A program made the translations under genes and the position numbers. Below, one piece after another: positions 24,228 to 33,309 of a stretch of 49,031 nucleotides of DNA; the stretch's first letter is position 1; each line of letters begins with the position of its first letter. This DNA is from Candidatus Nanopelagicales bacterium (lineage in GTDB: Bacteria; Actinomycetota; Actinomycetes; S36-B12), in assembly GCA_018401415.1 (NCBI GenBank), contig JAGYKV010000007.1:1-49031 (forward strand). The letters run 5' to 3'. Under the pieces are notes generated by a model, which saw nothing but the letters and a program-made list of their open reading frames with translations, did no database searches and was not told where the DNA came from.

Positions 24228-25529
24228 ATGGCTGCCAATGAGATTCTCTCCCGACCATCTTTGGGTCAGCGCGGCTGGCTTCTCGCCCAACTCCGTGACG
24301 AAACAGTCGGTGGTGGCGTTCTTCTTGTTGCAGCGGCAATCGCTCTCGTGTGGGCAAACTCTCCTTGGGGATACAGCTACGTCAACATGGTTGATTTCAA
24401 GGTCGGTCCAGAGGCATTAGGTCTCAACCTCCCACTTGGCATTTGGGCCGCAGATGCACTCCTCGCGATTTTCTTCTTCGTTGTTGGTTTGGAACTCAAA
24501 CACGAACTTGTTCTTGGATCGCTATCAAAAACAGCACAGGCAATAGTCCCTGCGGCGGCAGCGATCGGTGGAATGGTCGTTCCTGCACTCATTTTCGTCA
24601 TTGTTAATGCGAACATGGAAGGCGGGTCCCTTCGCGGTTGGGGAATACCCATGGCCACCGACATTGCTTTCGCACTTGCGGTACTCGCCGTCTTTGGACG
24701 CAGGCTCCCGGTGGCATTGCGCGCCTTCCTACTCACCCTCGCAGTAGTCGATGACCTCGGTGCGATCGCCGTCATTGCAGTGTTTTATTCAGATAAATTC
24801 TCTGCCATCTGGTTCGGATTATTCATTCTTACCCTTGTCGCCTACTGGCTGCTCCAGAAGTACCGCGTGACAAGCCCGTGGCTCTATATTCCACTTGTCA
24901 TCATTGGTTGGTACTTCTGTTACCGCAGCGGTGTCCATGCCACCGTTGCCGGTGTTGTATTTGGTTTCCTCACACGGGTCCGCCCTGATCCCGGTGAGAA
25001 GGAAGCTCCCGCTGATCGCTTGATTCACCGGGTCCATCCCATCAGTGCAGGTTTTGCCGTTCCAGTATTTGCACTCATGGCCGCGGGCGTTGATCTTCGA
25101 TCCGTTGGAGTTGTCGATGCACTCTCCAGCCCACTGTCATTAGGAATCCTTCTGGGTTTGGTGGTGGGAAAACCCATAGGGATCTTGGCCATGGCCTGGT
25201 TCATGGCCAGATTCACGCGGGCAAGTTTGGCACCCGGAATCGTCTGGCGAGACATCTTCGCGGTGGGACTCCTTGCGGGTGTGGGGTTCACCGTGGCGTT
25301 GCTGATTACCGAACTTGGTTACGAGGACAATCCCGATTTACTGAGTTCAGCCAAAATCGCCGTTCTGGTGGCCTCGGTGATTGCGGCCGCCATTGCTGCC
25401 GTTGCCCTACTTTCTCGGGGACGGGCTTATGCCGCAATCGCGGAAGCGGAAGACGCCGATCTCGATGCCGACGGGATTCCAGATGTATATCAGCAGGGGG
25501 ATGAGAGCAATAATTCCCGCGAGCGGTAG
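24228..25529 (+). CDS. nhaA: Na+/H+ antiporter NhaA
   Basis: A 433-residue membrane antiporter that expels Na+ in exchange for H+. About 11-12 hydrophobic segments are visible. The ion-binding aspartate pair appears in LAVVDDLGAIAVIAVFY, and the TDIAFALAVLAVFG segment ahead of it corresponds to the unwound helix IV. The C-terminal 40 residues are hydrophilic and acidic (EAEDADLDADGIPD), a tail that is longer than in the E. coli protein. The following holin-like gene begins 23 bases later on the same strand. Confidence 0.95.
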   Translation: MAANEILSRPSLGQRGWLLAQLRDETVGGGVLLVAAAIALVWANSPWGYSYVNMVDFKVGPEALGLNLPLGIWAADALLAIFFFVVGLELKHELVLGSLSKTAQAIVPAAAAIGGMVVPALIFVIVNANMEGGSLRGWGIPMATDIAFALAVLAVFGRRLPVALRAFLLTLAVVDDLGAIAVIAVFYSDKFSAIWFGLFILTLVAYWLLQKYRVTSPWLYIPLVIIGWYFCYRSGVHATVAGVVFGFLTRVRPDPGEKEAPADRLIHRVHPISAGFAVPVFALMAAGVDLRSVGVVDALSSPLSLGILLGLVVGKPIGILAMAWFMARFTRASLAPGIVWRDIFAVGLLAGVGFTVALLITELGYEDNPDLLSSAKIAVLVASVIAAAIAAVALLSRGRAYAAIAEAEDADLDADGIPDVYQQGDESNNSRER

Positions 25530-25552
25530 CCTCGGGCTCTGGAGGGAGCACC

Positions 25553-26002
25553 ATGTCACACGTGAATATAAGTAACCAGCCGAACCAAAAGCAGCCCAAT
25601 TACTCGGGTAGCAAACAACCCAGTCTCAAGCAATTAGTGGCTCAAACATTTTCCGATGGCAAGAAGCTGCTCACCGCGCAGGTTAATCTGACCACGACCG
25701 AACTCCAGCAGTCCGGAAAGACAATTGGTGTGGTATCGGTCATGGCGCTGATCGCCGTGTCTTTGGTTTCACTCGGATCGATTTTTCTTTTAGTTGCTCT
25801 GGCCTATGTCCTCGTCGCTATTGGATTACCTGTCTGGGCTGGCTTTCTTATTGTGGCTGGCGTACTCATTCTTGGTGCCGCAATATTTGGTGGTATCGCA
25901 TACAAGAAAGGCCAGAAAATCACCGGGCCGTCATTGGCTTCGCAAGAATGGAAGCAAACATCTGAATCCCTCGCACAGCTCAACGACCGCAAGCCGCTCT
26001 AG
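25553..26002 (+). CDS. Phage-holin-family (Holin-X-like, DUF1469) membrane protein
   Basis: A 149-residue protein with a polar, Gln/Asn-rich N-terminus, an amphipathic helix (QLVAQTFSDGKKLLTAQVNLTTTELQ) and two adjacent transmembrane helices at about residues 58-82 and 86-115, followed by a basic tail. This layout matches the Actinobacterial holin-X/DUF1469 family. These are chromosomal housekeeping membrane proteins in actinobacteria and do not indicate a prophage. A GGAGGGAG Shine-Dalgarno precedes ATG 25553. It sits between nhaA and the ephE-like gene, as in mycobacteria. Function is unknown. Confidence 0.82.
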   Translation: MSHVNISNQPNQKQPNYSGSKQPSLKQLVAQTFSDGKKLLTAQVNLTTTELQQSGKTIGVVSVMALIAVSLVSLGSIFLLVALAYVLVAIGLPVWAGFLIVAGVLILGAAIFGGIAYKKGQKITGPSLASQEWKQTSESLAQLNDRKPL

Positions 26003-26010
26003 CCCTCACG

Positions 26011-26946
26011 GTGAACACACTCGTGCTCACATCTGAGGAGGCGATCAAGCAGTCCGGTCCGTGGAAGCATCGCAATATTGCTGCGAATGGAAGCCGGTTC
26101 CATGTTGCCGAGTTGGGAAGCGGAACACCAATTATCCTGTTACACGGTTTCCCCATGTTTTGGTGGACTTGGCGGAATCAGATGCAGCCTCTCGCTCAGG
26201 CTGGCTTTCGGGTAATTGCCATGGATCTTCGGGGCTATGGCGGATCAGACCACCCACCCCAGGGATATGACCCAACAACATTGGCACAAGATGCCATTGG
26301 CGTTTTGCGCAGCATGGGTGAGACACATGCATTCGTCGCGGGTCACGGAGTGGGGGGAGTCGTTGCGTGGACCATGGCAGCGCTATCACCGGATTGCGTT
26401 CTGGGTGTTATCGCCGAATGTTCACCCCATCCGAGGGTAATGCGGGCAACACTCGCGAGAAGCAGGGAACAGCGAGCAGCTCTCTCCTACTTGCTGCGCA
26501 TGCAGTTTCCGTTTATTCCGGAGTCCTATTACAGCAAGAACTCTGCCATCCACGTGGGTGATTTTTTGCAGAGGTACTCCCATGACCCTTCATGGTTAAC
26601 CAATGAAAATCGCATGATCTTCCAGGCGGCGTACCGGGCATGGCCTACGGCACACACGGCCATTGAATTCCAGCGGTGGGCATTTCGCTCGCTCTACCGA
26701 ACCGACGGTCGCCGCTACCAGGACTCCATTTCGCGGCCAATTGAGTGTCCCGTCCTTGAGATTATTGGTGAAAAGGACACCATGGTGCTACCTCGGTACG
26801 CCGACAGCACCGGCATGGTTCGCGGTTCCTATCAGCGTGTTGTTCTGCCCACCGGGCACTATCCGCACGAGGAAAACCCCCGCGCATTCACCGAAACTGT
26901 TGTCCAATGGTTGCGATACTTGACGAGCAAACCTCAAGAGGGTTAG
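26011..26946 (+). CDS. Alpha/beta-hydrolase, epoxide-hydrolase-like, nucleophile missing
   Basis: A 311-residue soluble protein of the epoxide hydrolase/haloalkane dehalogenase group. The oxyanion HGFP (about residue 45), the DLRGYGGSD strand, a late acid in GEKDTMV and His in TGHYPHEENP are present. The nucleophile elbow reads AGHGVGG, where epoxide hydrolases have GHDxG and esterases GxSxG, so the nucleophile is replaced by Gly. Either the protein is non-catalytic or it uses another residue. GTG 26011 begins eight bases after the holin-like stop. The order holin-like then epoxide-hydrolase-like then marP copies the mycobacterial ephE locus. Confidence 0.85.
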   Translation: MNTLVLTSEEAIKQSGPWKHRNIAANGSRFHVAELGSGTPIILLHGFPMFWWTWRNQMQPLAQAGFRVIAMDLRGYGGSDHPPQGYDPTTLAQDAIGVLRSMGETHAFVAGHGVGGVVAWTMAALSPDCVLGVIAECSPHPRVMRATLARSREQRAALSYLLRMQFPFIPESYYSKNSAIHVGDFLQRYSHDPSWLTNENRMIFQAAYRAWPTAHTAIEFQRWAFRSLYRTDGRRYQDSISRPIECPVLEIIGEKDTMVLPRYADSTGMVRGSYQRVVLPTGHYPHEENPRAFTETVVQWLRYLTSKPQEG

Positions 26947-26953
26947 CAAATTC

Positions 26954-27337
26954 GTGACCCAACCTCGCGATAAACTCGGGCGCCCACTACGTGGAGCAGA
27001 TGCTGACCGATTGGGTTACCCGCAGGTACCAGAGCGCGACAATATCGATGGCCCGACTGCGTGGGCTGAGACCGAGAACTATCTCAGACGGAATTTGCCA
27101 TTTCACATTCACGAAGTATGTGAGCAACGGTGGCGATGTGCCCCTGCGGAGGAACAGTTATTGTGGCGAGCTTTGGCCCAATGGGGTGCAGCGCTCACTC
27201 ACGAAGCACGCGGGAATTCGAAAGGTGCTCGAACGGTCGCTCTCCGTGCACAGAAGAATCTCCTGAACGTTTCAGATTTTCCACAGGACATAGATGTGGA
27301 AGTGGTTCGCGAGAGTCTTCAACGTTTACTGGCGTAA
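26954..27337 (+). CDS. DUF309 family protein
   Basis: A 127-residue helical protein with the DUF309 signature PFHIHEVCEQRWR (about residues 49-61), then KGARTVALRAQKNLL. Family members are small helical bundles of unknown biochemical role. GTG 26954 starts seven bases after the ephE-like stop, with GAGGG about ten bases upstream, so it is probably co-transcribed. Its 3' end overlaps the convergent marP gene by 12 bases. Confidence 0.85.
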   Translation: MTQPRDKLGRPLRGADADRLGYPQVPERDNIDGPTAWAETENYLRRNLPFHIHEVCEQRWRCAPAEEQLLWRALAQWGAALTHEARGNSKGARTVALRAQKNLLNVSDFPQDIDVEVVRESLQRLLA

Positions 27338-28525
27338 CTCGCAGGAACCCGTCGGCACAGATCCATCTGATTCCGACCAATTTTCAGCAACTTGCAGGGC
27401 TACTTCAAGTTCCGGATTTGTGAGTGCATAGCCAATATCTGAATCGATGCTGGATCCAAAAACCAATCCGAGTATCCGACCTCGGTCATCTACCAATGGA
27501 CCTCCACTGTTTCCAGAGCGAATATTGGATCGAAATGCATAAACCTCGCGCTGCACACCAATGTCACCGTAAATGTTCTCGCCCCGTGCATCAATGACAC
27601 CCCGCACCCGTGCAGGTGTTGCCATGAGCGCCCCACCTCCGGGGAAACCCGCTACGACGGCTTCGGATCCTTTGCCAGCCATTTCCGTTGCGAAGGAGCC
27701 GGGACGACCATCAATTGAGCCCGTGATCACGACCGCAATATCTTTCTCCGGATCAAAGTAAATAACGGTTCCTTCGCGTGATTGCTCAATATTGGGTAGT
27801 CGAACTTGCAGGTCTGTGACTCCCGCAACCACGTGCGCGTTGGTGATCAGAGCCCGATCACTGATATAGAAACCCGAACCGCCAACCACTTGATCACATT
27901 GTTCAGCATCGCCGGTCAATCGCGCAACGAAATTTTCCACCACCGGTACCACCCCTGCGGAAACCTGATCTGTTGGCTCGGGGACATCGGTACCCAGTGA
28001 CTGACCTAAACCGATCACAATGCGGGGCACTCCAGTTTGACCAACCAGGTCACTGACATTGGAGAAAACAGATCGAGCGAAGTCAGGGACAAGGGAGTCC
28101 ATGGTGGTGAGCACCCTGGAACTTGATACCTGTTGGGAAACTGCACTGCTGGGTATAAAGACGAGAACACTTGCGATCACCCAGCCGACCAAGGCAAATG
28201 CCAAGACATTCAGAGCAGCACCCGCGAAGTTGTCAACGAATTGAATCGGGCGCCACGTGATGTGATCCCGCAATTTTCTTCCGAATATAGAGAAGAGGAA
28301 TTGGCTCAGAACCGCACTGGCAAGTACCACAACGGCCAGCACAATGAAAGTCAGAGTCCCCGCCGGAACGAACTGATTCACAACGCCGGGGAGCCACACG
28401 AGCGCAGCGATTCCACCAATGAGGAACCCCGCAAAACTCAAGACTCCTGCGACAAACCCCTGCCGCCAACCCGCCCATGCAAAAACAATGAGAGCACCGA
28501 TCAAGATCCAGTCGATGGTATTCAC
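27326..28525 (-). CDS. MarP-like membrane serine protease (CvpA plus trypsin-like domain)
   Basis: A 399-residue protein with four predicted membrane helices at residues 1-125 (CvpA-type) and a periplasmic chymotrypsin-fold protease. The triad is His231 (TNAHVVAG), Asp262 (EKDIAVV) and Ser340 (SGNSGGP). Two cysteines, 210 and 395, match the disulfide that constrains the M. tuberculosis MarP (Rv3671c) protease domain. MarP is needed for survival in acid and oxidative stress there. The gene overlaps the upstream Nudix gene by a GTGA junction and is the last of nth-tlpA-nudix-marP. Confidence 0.93.
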   Translation of the reverse strand: MNTIDWILIGALIVFAWAGWRQGFVAGVLSFAGFLIGGIAALVWLPGVVNQFVPAGTLTFIVLAVVVLASAVLSQFLFSIFGRKLRDHITWRPIQFVDNFAGAALNVLAFALVGWVIASVLVFIPSSAVSQQVSSSRVLTTMDSLVPDFARSVFSNVSDLVGQTGVPRIVIGLGQSLGTDVPEPTDQVSAGVVPVVENFVARLTGDAEQCDQVVGGSGFYISDRALITNAHVVAGVTDLQVRLPNIEQSREGTVIYFDPEKDIAVVITGSIDGRPGSFATEMAGKGSEAVVAGFPGGGALMATPARVRGVIDARGENIYGDIGVQREVYAFRSNIRSGNSGGPLVDDRGRILGLVFGSSIDSDIGYALTNPELEVALQVAENWSESDGSVPTGSCELRQ

Positions 28526-29208
28526 AATCGGTCCATCCGAGGATCAATTATTGGGTCGACGGGGACCATCCGGGTTCGATCCCAGGGCGTTGACCATCCG
28601 GCGAGATCCAGCATTGTGGAAATAAGTCCGCCGGTAAATCCCCACACGAGCAGATTTGCTACCTCGAACCCATTTCCCACGTATCCCGAAGGATGGGCCA
28701 CCTTGACTCGATTTCCTGGATTAACAAAATCTTCAATGGGGATTCGATGAACACTGGCAACCTCACGCGGGTCACCCGGGGCAATATCGCTGGGCTTCTC
28801 CCAGAATCCAAGTATCGGAGTTACCACAAAGTTACTCACCGGAATCCATAAATCGGGTAACTGACCAAATGCAATGACCCCCGATGGATCCAGACCCGTT
28901 TCCTCGCTAGCCTCCCGCAAAGCCGTGTCCACGGCACCAGTGTCCGCGGGATCCACCGCGCCGCCGGGGAAGGCAGGCTGGCCCGAGTGCTGCGAAGAAT
29001 CGTGCGCCCGCTCAATGATCAGGAGATCTTGATCTGGACCAAACAACATCAGGACCGCAGAGTGCCGACCCGATACATCTGCCGGTGGCAAAAAAGTTGT
29101 AATCCGCCGTGCATCTACACCATCGACACCATCCACGACCGGATACAACCAATCGGGGACAAAATCCCGAGCTGCTTCGTGGACCTTGCCCACCGTCGAC
29201 CACATCAC
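28522..29208 (-). CDS. Nudix hydrolase, CoA-pyrophosphatase-like
   Basis: A 228-residue Nudix protein. The Nudix box is GGAVDPADTGAVDTALREASEETGL, with two extra residues relative to the G-x5-E form but with the catalytic REASEE intact; the upstream SGQPAFPGG resembles the NudL/CoA-pyrophosphatase signature. The likely reaction is hydrolysis of CoA or CoA-derivative diphosphate bonds. It overlaps tlpA and marP by four bases each. GTG 29208 and ATG 29205 are adjacent and equally possible starts. The order thioredoxin-like, Nudix, MarP is conserved in mycobacteria (Rv3673c-Rv3671c). Confidence 0.9.
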   Translation of the reverse strand: MMWSTVGKVHEAARDFVPDWLYPVVDGVDGVDARRITTFLPPADVSGRHSAVLMLFGPDQDLLIIERAHDSSQHSGQPAFPGGAVDPADTGAVDTALREASEETGLDPSGVIAFGQLPDLWIPVSNFVVTPILGFWEKPSDIAPGDPREVASVHRIPIEDFVNPGNRVKVAHPSGYVGNGFEVANLLVWGFTGGLISTMLDLAGWSTPWDRTRMVPVDPIIDPRMDRL

Positions 29209-29843
29209 CAGGTAATCCCCAAGTATTCCTGCAGTAGTGAAGTGAGTTGTTCTTCCCCCTGAATTTGTCCATCCCAGCGACCCGCAATCACACCATCGGC
29301 CCTCACGAAATAGGTGACGGGGGGCCCAGGAATGGTCAGCGGCGCACGTGTATCGCCTGAACGATCCTCGACAGACGGGAAAGTCACACCCATGTCTGCT
29401 AGTAGTTGCAGTGCCGATGAACGGTCATCTTCAATATTTATTCCGAGGAACTGAACTTGATCGGTGAGATCCCGCGCCGCCTGCGCCAACAGGGGCATCT
29501 CGGCAATACATGGAGGGCACCATGAGGCCCACACATTGACCACGATTGGAATTCCTCGAACGGCGGACAGATCAAGTGCCGATGTTCCGTCCAGGCAGTT
29601 GAGGGTGAGTGTGGGAAGCCCTGGAATTGCTGCATCAGGGGCGAAAACACCCTCAGGGCACGGATCTAGATTCGCAGCCGTAATCAATTGCGGATCCACA
29701 TCTTGCATACTCGTGACTTCAGGGGCAATGGCACTCGTTGTTTCGGCCGATACTTCCACTAGATCGCCGGCGGTTTCTGCACTGGCGCACCCTGCCAGAA
29801 CTACTGCCGTCGCGATAATTCCAACCAATAGTGTGACTTTCAC
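29205..29843 (-). CDS. TlpA-like thioredoxin-fold lipoprotein
   Basis: A 212-residue exported protein with a signal peptide ending in the lipobox VVLAGC, so it is predicted to be lipid-anchored outside the membrane. A redoxin/TlpA domain follows, with active site WASWCPPC at about residue 105 and the cis-Pro region [10 protein letters not shown]. It probably reduces or isomerises disulfides of exported proteins, possibly including the Cys210-Cys395 pair of the neighbouring MarP (inference). A GTG start overlaps the nth stop by four bases. The 40 residues after the lipobox are Thr/Ser-rich linker. Confidence 0.9.
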   Translation of the reverse strand: MKVTLLVGIIATAVVLAGCASAETAGDLVEVSAETTSAIAPEVTSMQDVDPQLITAANLDPCPEGVFAPDAAIPGLPTLTLNCLDGTSALDLSAVRGIPIVVNVWASWCPPCIAEMPLLAQAARDLTDQVQFLGINIEDDRSSALQLLADMGVTFPSVEDRSGDTRAPLTIPGPPVTYFVRADGVIAGRWDGQIQGEEQLTSLLQEYLGITW

Positions 29844-30559
29844 GCTCGTCCTTCTGACTTGACCAGTTTCTCTGCCTGATCCGGATCGGTGGGGCCTTCA
29901 CCGAAGGATGGACATTTTTTAGCAAGTGTGCACGCACCGCATGCTGGTTTTCGCGCGTGACACACGCGACGCCCGTGCCACAGGACATAGTGGGACAACA
30001 TGGTCCAGTCCTTGGGTGGGAAAAGTAAAGCAACATCCTTTTCCACCTTCACCGGATCGGTGTGTTTAGTCCAGTGAAATCTTCTTGCGAGTCGGCCAAA
30101 ATGGGTATCAATTGTTAAGGCAGGCTGATTAAATGAATTCCCCAGAACGACGAAAGCCGTCTTGCGACCCACGCCGGGTAACTTGACCAATTCCTCGAGT
30201 ACCGGTGGAACCTCCCCACCATGGTCTGCGCACAGTGCAGCCGCCATCCCTTTGATCGATGTGGCTTTACTGCGAAAGAACCCGGTGGGTCTGATCATTT
30301 CTTCTAATTCGGGTTGATCAGCGGCAGCGTAGGCAGCCGCCGTGGGATATCGGCTAAATAGGGCAGGCGTTACCGAATTTACGCGGCGGTCTGTGCACTG
30401 GGCACTCAAAATCGTGGCCACCAGGAGCTCGAGGGGGTTGGTGAAATCCAACTCGGGACCTGCCTGAGGGTAGGTCTTTGCAAGCGCCCGGAAAATCCAG
30501 CGCGCATTCCGAATCAACTCTGGATCTGCAACGGATTTCGCTTGTTGTGATGCTGGCAC
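29840..30559 (-). CDS. nth: Endonuclease III
   Basis: A 239-residue base-excision-repair glycosylase/AP lyase. The helix-hairpin-helix LPGVGRKTA contains the catalytic Lys, the catalytic Asp is in [10 protein letters not shown], and a [4Fe-4S] cluster is bound by C-x6-C-x2-C-x5-C near the C-terminus. GTG 30559 is preferred: a -10-like TACTCT ends six bases upstream and no Shine-Dalgarno is visible, while a longer in-frame reading from 30718 would cover the crp promoter and add 53 unconserved residues. First gene of nth-tlpA-nudix-marP, divergent from crp. Confidence 0.92.
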   Translation of the reverse strand: MPASQQAKSVADPELIRNARWIFRALAKTYPQAGPELDFTNPLELLVATILSAQCTDRRVNSVTPALFSRYPTAAAYAAADQPELEEMIRPTGFFRSKATSIKGMAAALCADHGGEVPPVLEELVKLPGVGRKTAFVVLGNSFNQPALTIDTHFGRLARRFHWTKHTDPVKVEKDVALLFPPKDWTMLSHYVLWHGRRVCHARKPACGACTLAKKCPSFGEGPTDPDQAEKLVKSEGRA

Positions 30560-30565
30560 CGTCCA

Positions 30566-30571
30566 AGAGTA
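30566..30571 (-). promoter_or_regulatory. -10 element, leaderless nth operon
   Basis: On the minus strand TACTCT ends six bases before GTG 30559 without a Shine-Dalgarno, in the 138-base divergent gap to crp. No good -35 is seen. Confidence 0.45.
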
Positions 30572-30697
30572 TGTTGGAGCAATCACCCGTAAGTGCACGT
30601 ACCTGCAAAGTGGCCTGGGGACATCCAATAAAGTTCTGGTAGTTTGGTAATGGAGGGTGATTAAAACTCTCCTGAAGCAGCGGAGGCGGTGGATCGC

Positions 30698-31372
30698 GTG
30701 GACAACGTACTTGGCCAATCTCCTTTATTCGCCTCACTCGATCCAAATGCCGCCGCCTCGCTTATTTCGTCACTTTCCGAACACAGAGTGAGCAAGGGCG
30801 AGATCCTTTTCCACGAAGGCGAGCCGGGTGATCATCTGTACGTGATCCTCGAAGGCAAGGTCAAACTCGGACGTGCATCTGCCGACGGCCGTGAGTCACT
30901 CATGGCAATTCTCGGACCGGGTGAAATGTTTGGTGAATTAAGTCTCTTTGACCCGGGCCCTCGTGCGGCCACCGCAACTGCCCTCACTGAAGCGCAGGTC
31001 TACCGGCTCGGTAATTCCCAACTCATGCCGTGGTTGGCCGGTCGCCCCGAAGTTGCAGCAGCACTCCTCCAAGCACTTGCTCGTCGCCTGCGACGCACCA
31101 ATGAAGCCATGGCAGACCTCGTTTTCTCTGACGTCCCCGGTCGGGTCGCAAAGGCCCTCATGGATCTGGGTGAGAAATTCGGCACCATGACAACAAATGG
31201 GCTGCTGGTAACCCATGACATGACCCAAGAGGAACTCGCTCAACTGGTGGGAGCTTCACGCGAGACGGTGAACAAGGCACTCGCCGATTTCGCGCAGCGC
31301 GGTTGGATTCAATTGGAATCCCGCCAGGTGCTTATTCTCGATGTTGAACGGCTGGGCAAACGCGCCCGCTAG
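30698..31372 (+). CDS. crp: Crp/GlxR-type cAMP receptor regulator
   Basis: A 224-residue Crp/Fnr-family regulator, the same length as I recall for M. tuberculosis Crp (Rv3676). The cyclic-nucleotide pocket shows [18 protein letters not shown], the actinobacterial Crp form of GELS...R-x-A. The helix-turn-helix is [26 protein letters not shown] 30698 ([11 protein letters not shown]) is chosen because GGAGG at 30682-30686 is too close to the GTG at 30689 and because the resulting N-terminus aligns with mycobacterial Crp. It probably responds to cAMP and controls carbon and respiratory genes globally. The stop overlaps the convergent MBL gene by four bases. Confidence 0.94.
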   Translation: MDNVLGQSPLFASLDPNAAASLISSLSEHRVSKGEILFHEGEPGDHLYVILEGKVKLGRASADGRESLMAILGPGEMFGELSLFDPGPRAATATALTEAQVYRLGNSQLMPWLAGRPEVAAALLQALARRLRRTNEAMADLVFSDVPGRVAKALMDLGEKFGTMTTNGLLVTHDMTQEELAQLVGASRETVNKALADFAQRGWIQLESRQVLILDVERLGKRAR

Positions 31373-32133
31373 TGACTTCGCAAATACTCCAGTTGCGCGG
31401 CAACCGTAAGTTCTGCAGCAGGTAACACGGTTGGATCCACATCCTTGTACACAATTTCAGTCACTTGCTGCACTGTATTGAATCCAGATGCAACGGCTGC
31501 ACGCACTTGATCTAGGCGATCTTTGCGGTGCTGTTCATAAAATTCAATCAGGGCGACCGGGGTTGCAGATATTGGGCCATGGCCGGGAAGCAATAAATCA
31601 ATTTGCACTTCGAGACAGTGATCCCGCAAGTATCGAAGTGACTCGAAGTATTCATCGAGTCGACCATCTGGGTGAGCGACCAACGTCGTGCCACGACCTA
31701 ACAATGTGTCCCCCGACAGCAAATACTGACCACTGGCATTAAAAACCGTAATGCACACGCTGTCAGAACTGTGTCCGGGAGTTGGATGCATTCGCAGAGT
31801 TGCATCGCCCAGGTCCAGACCATCGATTTCTCGCTGGGAAATCACCGGAGCAGATAAGAGCTCTGACAGATCTGGCGCGCCTTCAGAGTGGTCAATATGC
31901 GCATGGGTCAAAATAATTGCTCGAATCTCACCGGGGATCGCAGCTGCCACTCGCTGCAGGTGCTCCGGATCTGCCGGGCCCGGGTCAATCACCACACAGG
32001 AACCATGCGGTGAACCAATGACCCACGTATTTGTCCCTTCGAGTGTCCACGGTGAGGGGTTGGGGGCAAGAACACATGTAATTCCCTCGGCAACCGTGCC
32101 ACCGAGCCACGGACCGGCATTCGTATCCGTCAT
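31369..32133 (-). CDS. Metallo-beta-lactamase-fold hydrolase
   Basis: A 254-residue MBL-fold enzyme. The metal motif THAHIDHSEG (HxHxDH) at about residue 78 is complete, with further ligands His in TPGHSSDS, Asp in LLSGDTLLG and His in LPGHGP. A C-terminal helical domain resembles LACTB2/RNase Z-like relatives, and this family includes glyoxalase II-like hydrolases and LACTB2-type ribonucleases, so substrate is open. It overlaps the Nudix gene by four bases and is the last of DUF4177-ridA-nudix-MBL. Confidence 0.9.
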   Translation of the reverse strand: MTDTNAGPWLGGTVAEGITCVLAPNPSPWTLEGTNTWVIGSPHGSCVVIDPGPADPEHLQRVAAAIPGEIRAIILTHAHIDHSEGAPDLSELLSAPVISQREIDGLDLGDATLRMHPTPGHSSDSVCITVFNASGQYLLSGDTLLGRGTTLVAHPDGRLDEYFESLRYLRDHCLEVQIDLLLPGHGPISATPVALIEFYEQHRKDRLDQVRAAVASGFNTVQQVTEIVYKDVDPTVLPAAELTVAAQLEYLRSH

Positions 32134-32846
32134 GCGATCGACTCTCCAGATGTTTCCATGCGAGCCTCCGGAACTCCACGATAGGCAACCTGCATTGTGT
32201 GCCCATCAAGGAGATCCCAACGAATGGTCCGATCCTCGTTCAGGGCTGGTCGTGGCAGGCGAGGGAAGATTCTGCGTTGCGCAGCCAGGGTGAGTAGCTC
32301 GTTAACCTGCGAAGCAGCGGCTAACTCCTGCAGAACAACCTGGGTCGGGCGAAGCATGGGAAGGGAGCCATCGTAGGAACGACGTAGCCCCTCTTCGGGG
32401 GTGAGCCACAGCATTTCCTGCGCTTCCGATGTACCTAAATTGCCCGGGGTGCCGGCAGGAACGATCGCCAAATAAAAGTGAACGTCATAACGCATGGGTT
32501 CAATCTCCGGAGTGATCCAATGATCCCATCGAATCAATTTCTCGATGTCTATGCCAACTTCCTCGCGCACTTCACGAACAGCGCATGCGCGGATCGGGTC
32601 GGCAAAAGCGTGATCCACGGGATCAACTTTCCCACCCGGGAAAACAGCCATGTGAGCGGCGAACTCCATGGTGGCTGCCCTTCGAAGCATCACGACATCG
32701 AATGGGGAACCCATGTCACCCTGTGGGCGCAGTAGTACGACAGTTGCGGCAGGCAACGCCGGCGGAATAACCCAACGGTTGTCACCCCGAGCAACGGAAT
32801 CAATGCGTTCCCGAACCGACAAACTCGAAGTCACGTGATCATTCAC
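32130..32846 (-). CDS. Nudix hydrolase (NUDT19/RP2-like)
   Basis: A 238-residue Nudix protein with FPGGKVDPVDHAFADPIRACAVREVREEVGID: the REVREEVG core is intact but the glycine-to-REVxEE spacing is lengthened by an insertion, as in NUDT19/RP2p-type proteins. The N-terminal PAATVVLLRPQG and FDVVMLRRA strands fit the fold. Possible substrates include acyl-CoAs, by family analogy only. It lies between ridA (three bases upstream) and the MBL gene (four-base overlap), a RidA-Nudix-MBL arrangement also seen in Streptomyces. Confidence 0.88.
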   Translation of the reverse strand: MNDHVTSSLSVRERIDSVARGDNRWVIPPALPAATVVLLRPQGDMGSPFDVVMLRRAATMEFAAHMAVFPGGKVDPVDHAFADPIRACAVREVREEVGIDIEKLIRWDHWITPEIEPMRYDVHFYLAIVPAGTPGNLGTSEAQEMLWLTPEEGLRRSYDGSLPMLRPTQVVLQELAAASQVNELLTLAAQRRIFPRLPRPALNEDRTIRWDLLDGHTMQVAYRGVPEARMETSGESIA

Positions 32847-32849
32847 GCG

Positions 32850-33305
32850 TTATTTGAACTCCACGATCATGTCCACTTCAACAGGGGCATTGAGCGGCAA
32901 TGCGGCGACTCCCACTGCAGAACGTGAGTGCGCACCATTGAAGGCTTTGCCCAGTAGATTGCTGGCACCGTTGATGACCGCGGGCTGGCCGTGGAATTCC
33001 GGGACACTGGACACAAAACCGGTGACTCGAACCACCTGAATAACTCGATCCAGATCACCGAGAACACTCTTGACAGCCGCAATAGCGTTCAAGGCGCAAA
33101 TCTCGGCAAGGCGAGCACCCTCCTCTGGGTCAATCTCGGCACCGAGGCGTCCGGTGGCAGCGAGTGTTCCCGCAACCATGGGGAGTTGACCCGATGTGTA
33201 CACATGTGATCCAGAGATCACAGCGGGTAGATAGGAGGCAACGGGTGCAGCGACATTGGGCACTACCAGCCCCAATTCCGCCAAACGATCCTCAACCTGA
33301 GACAT
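32850..33305 (-). CDS. RidA/YjgF family protein
   Basis: A 151-residue RidA-fold protein; members deaminate reactive enamine/imine intermediates or act as other trimeric hydrolases. The conserved SGQLP (about residue 39) and the C-terminal SRSAVGVAALPLNAPVEVDMI are recognisable, and the Arg in SRSAV sits at the RidA catalytic position. It belongs to the longer actinobacterial group rather than the roughly 125-residue archetype. It starts four bases after the small DUF4177 gene. Confidence 0.9.
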   Translation of the reverse strand: MSQVEDRLAELGLVVPNVAAPVASYLPAVISGSHVYTSGQLPMVAGTLAATGRLGAEIDPEEGARLAEICALNAIAAVKSVLGDLDRVIQVVRVTGFVSSVPEFHGQPAVINGASNLLGKAFNGAHSRSAVGVAALPLNAPVEVDMIVEFK

Positions 33306-33309
33306 GGGA

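Noticed and set aside
25553..26002. Prophage remnant indicated by a holin-like gene
   Set aside because: The family is chromosomal in actinobacteria, the flanking genes are housekeeping ones and no other phage gene is present.
28133..28750. Long open frame antisense to marP and the Nudix gene
   Set aside because: The translation is low-complexity and polar, and spans two real genes on the other strand.
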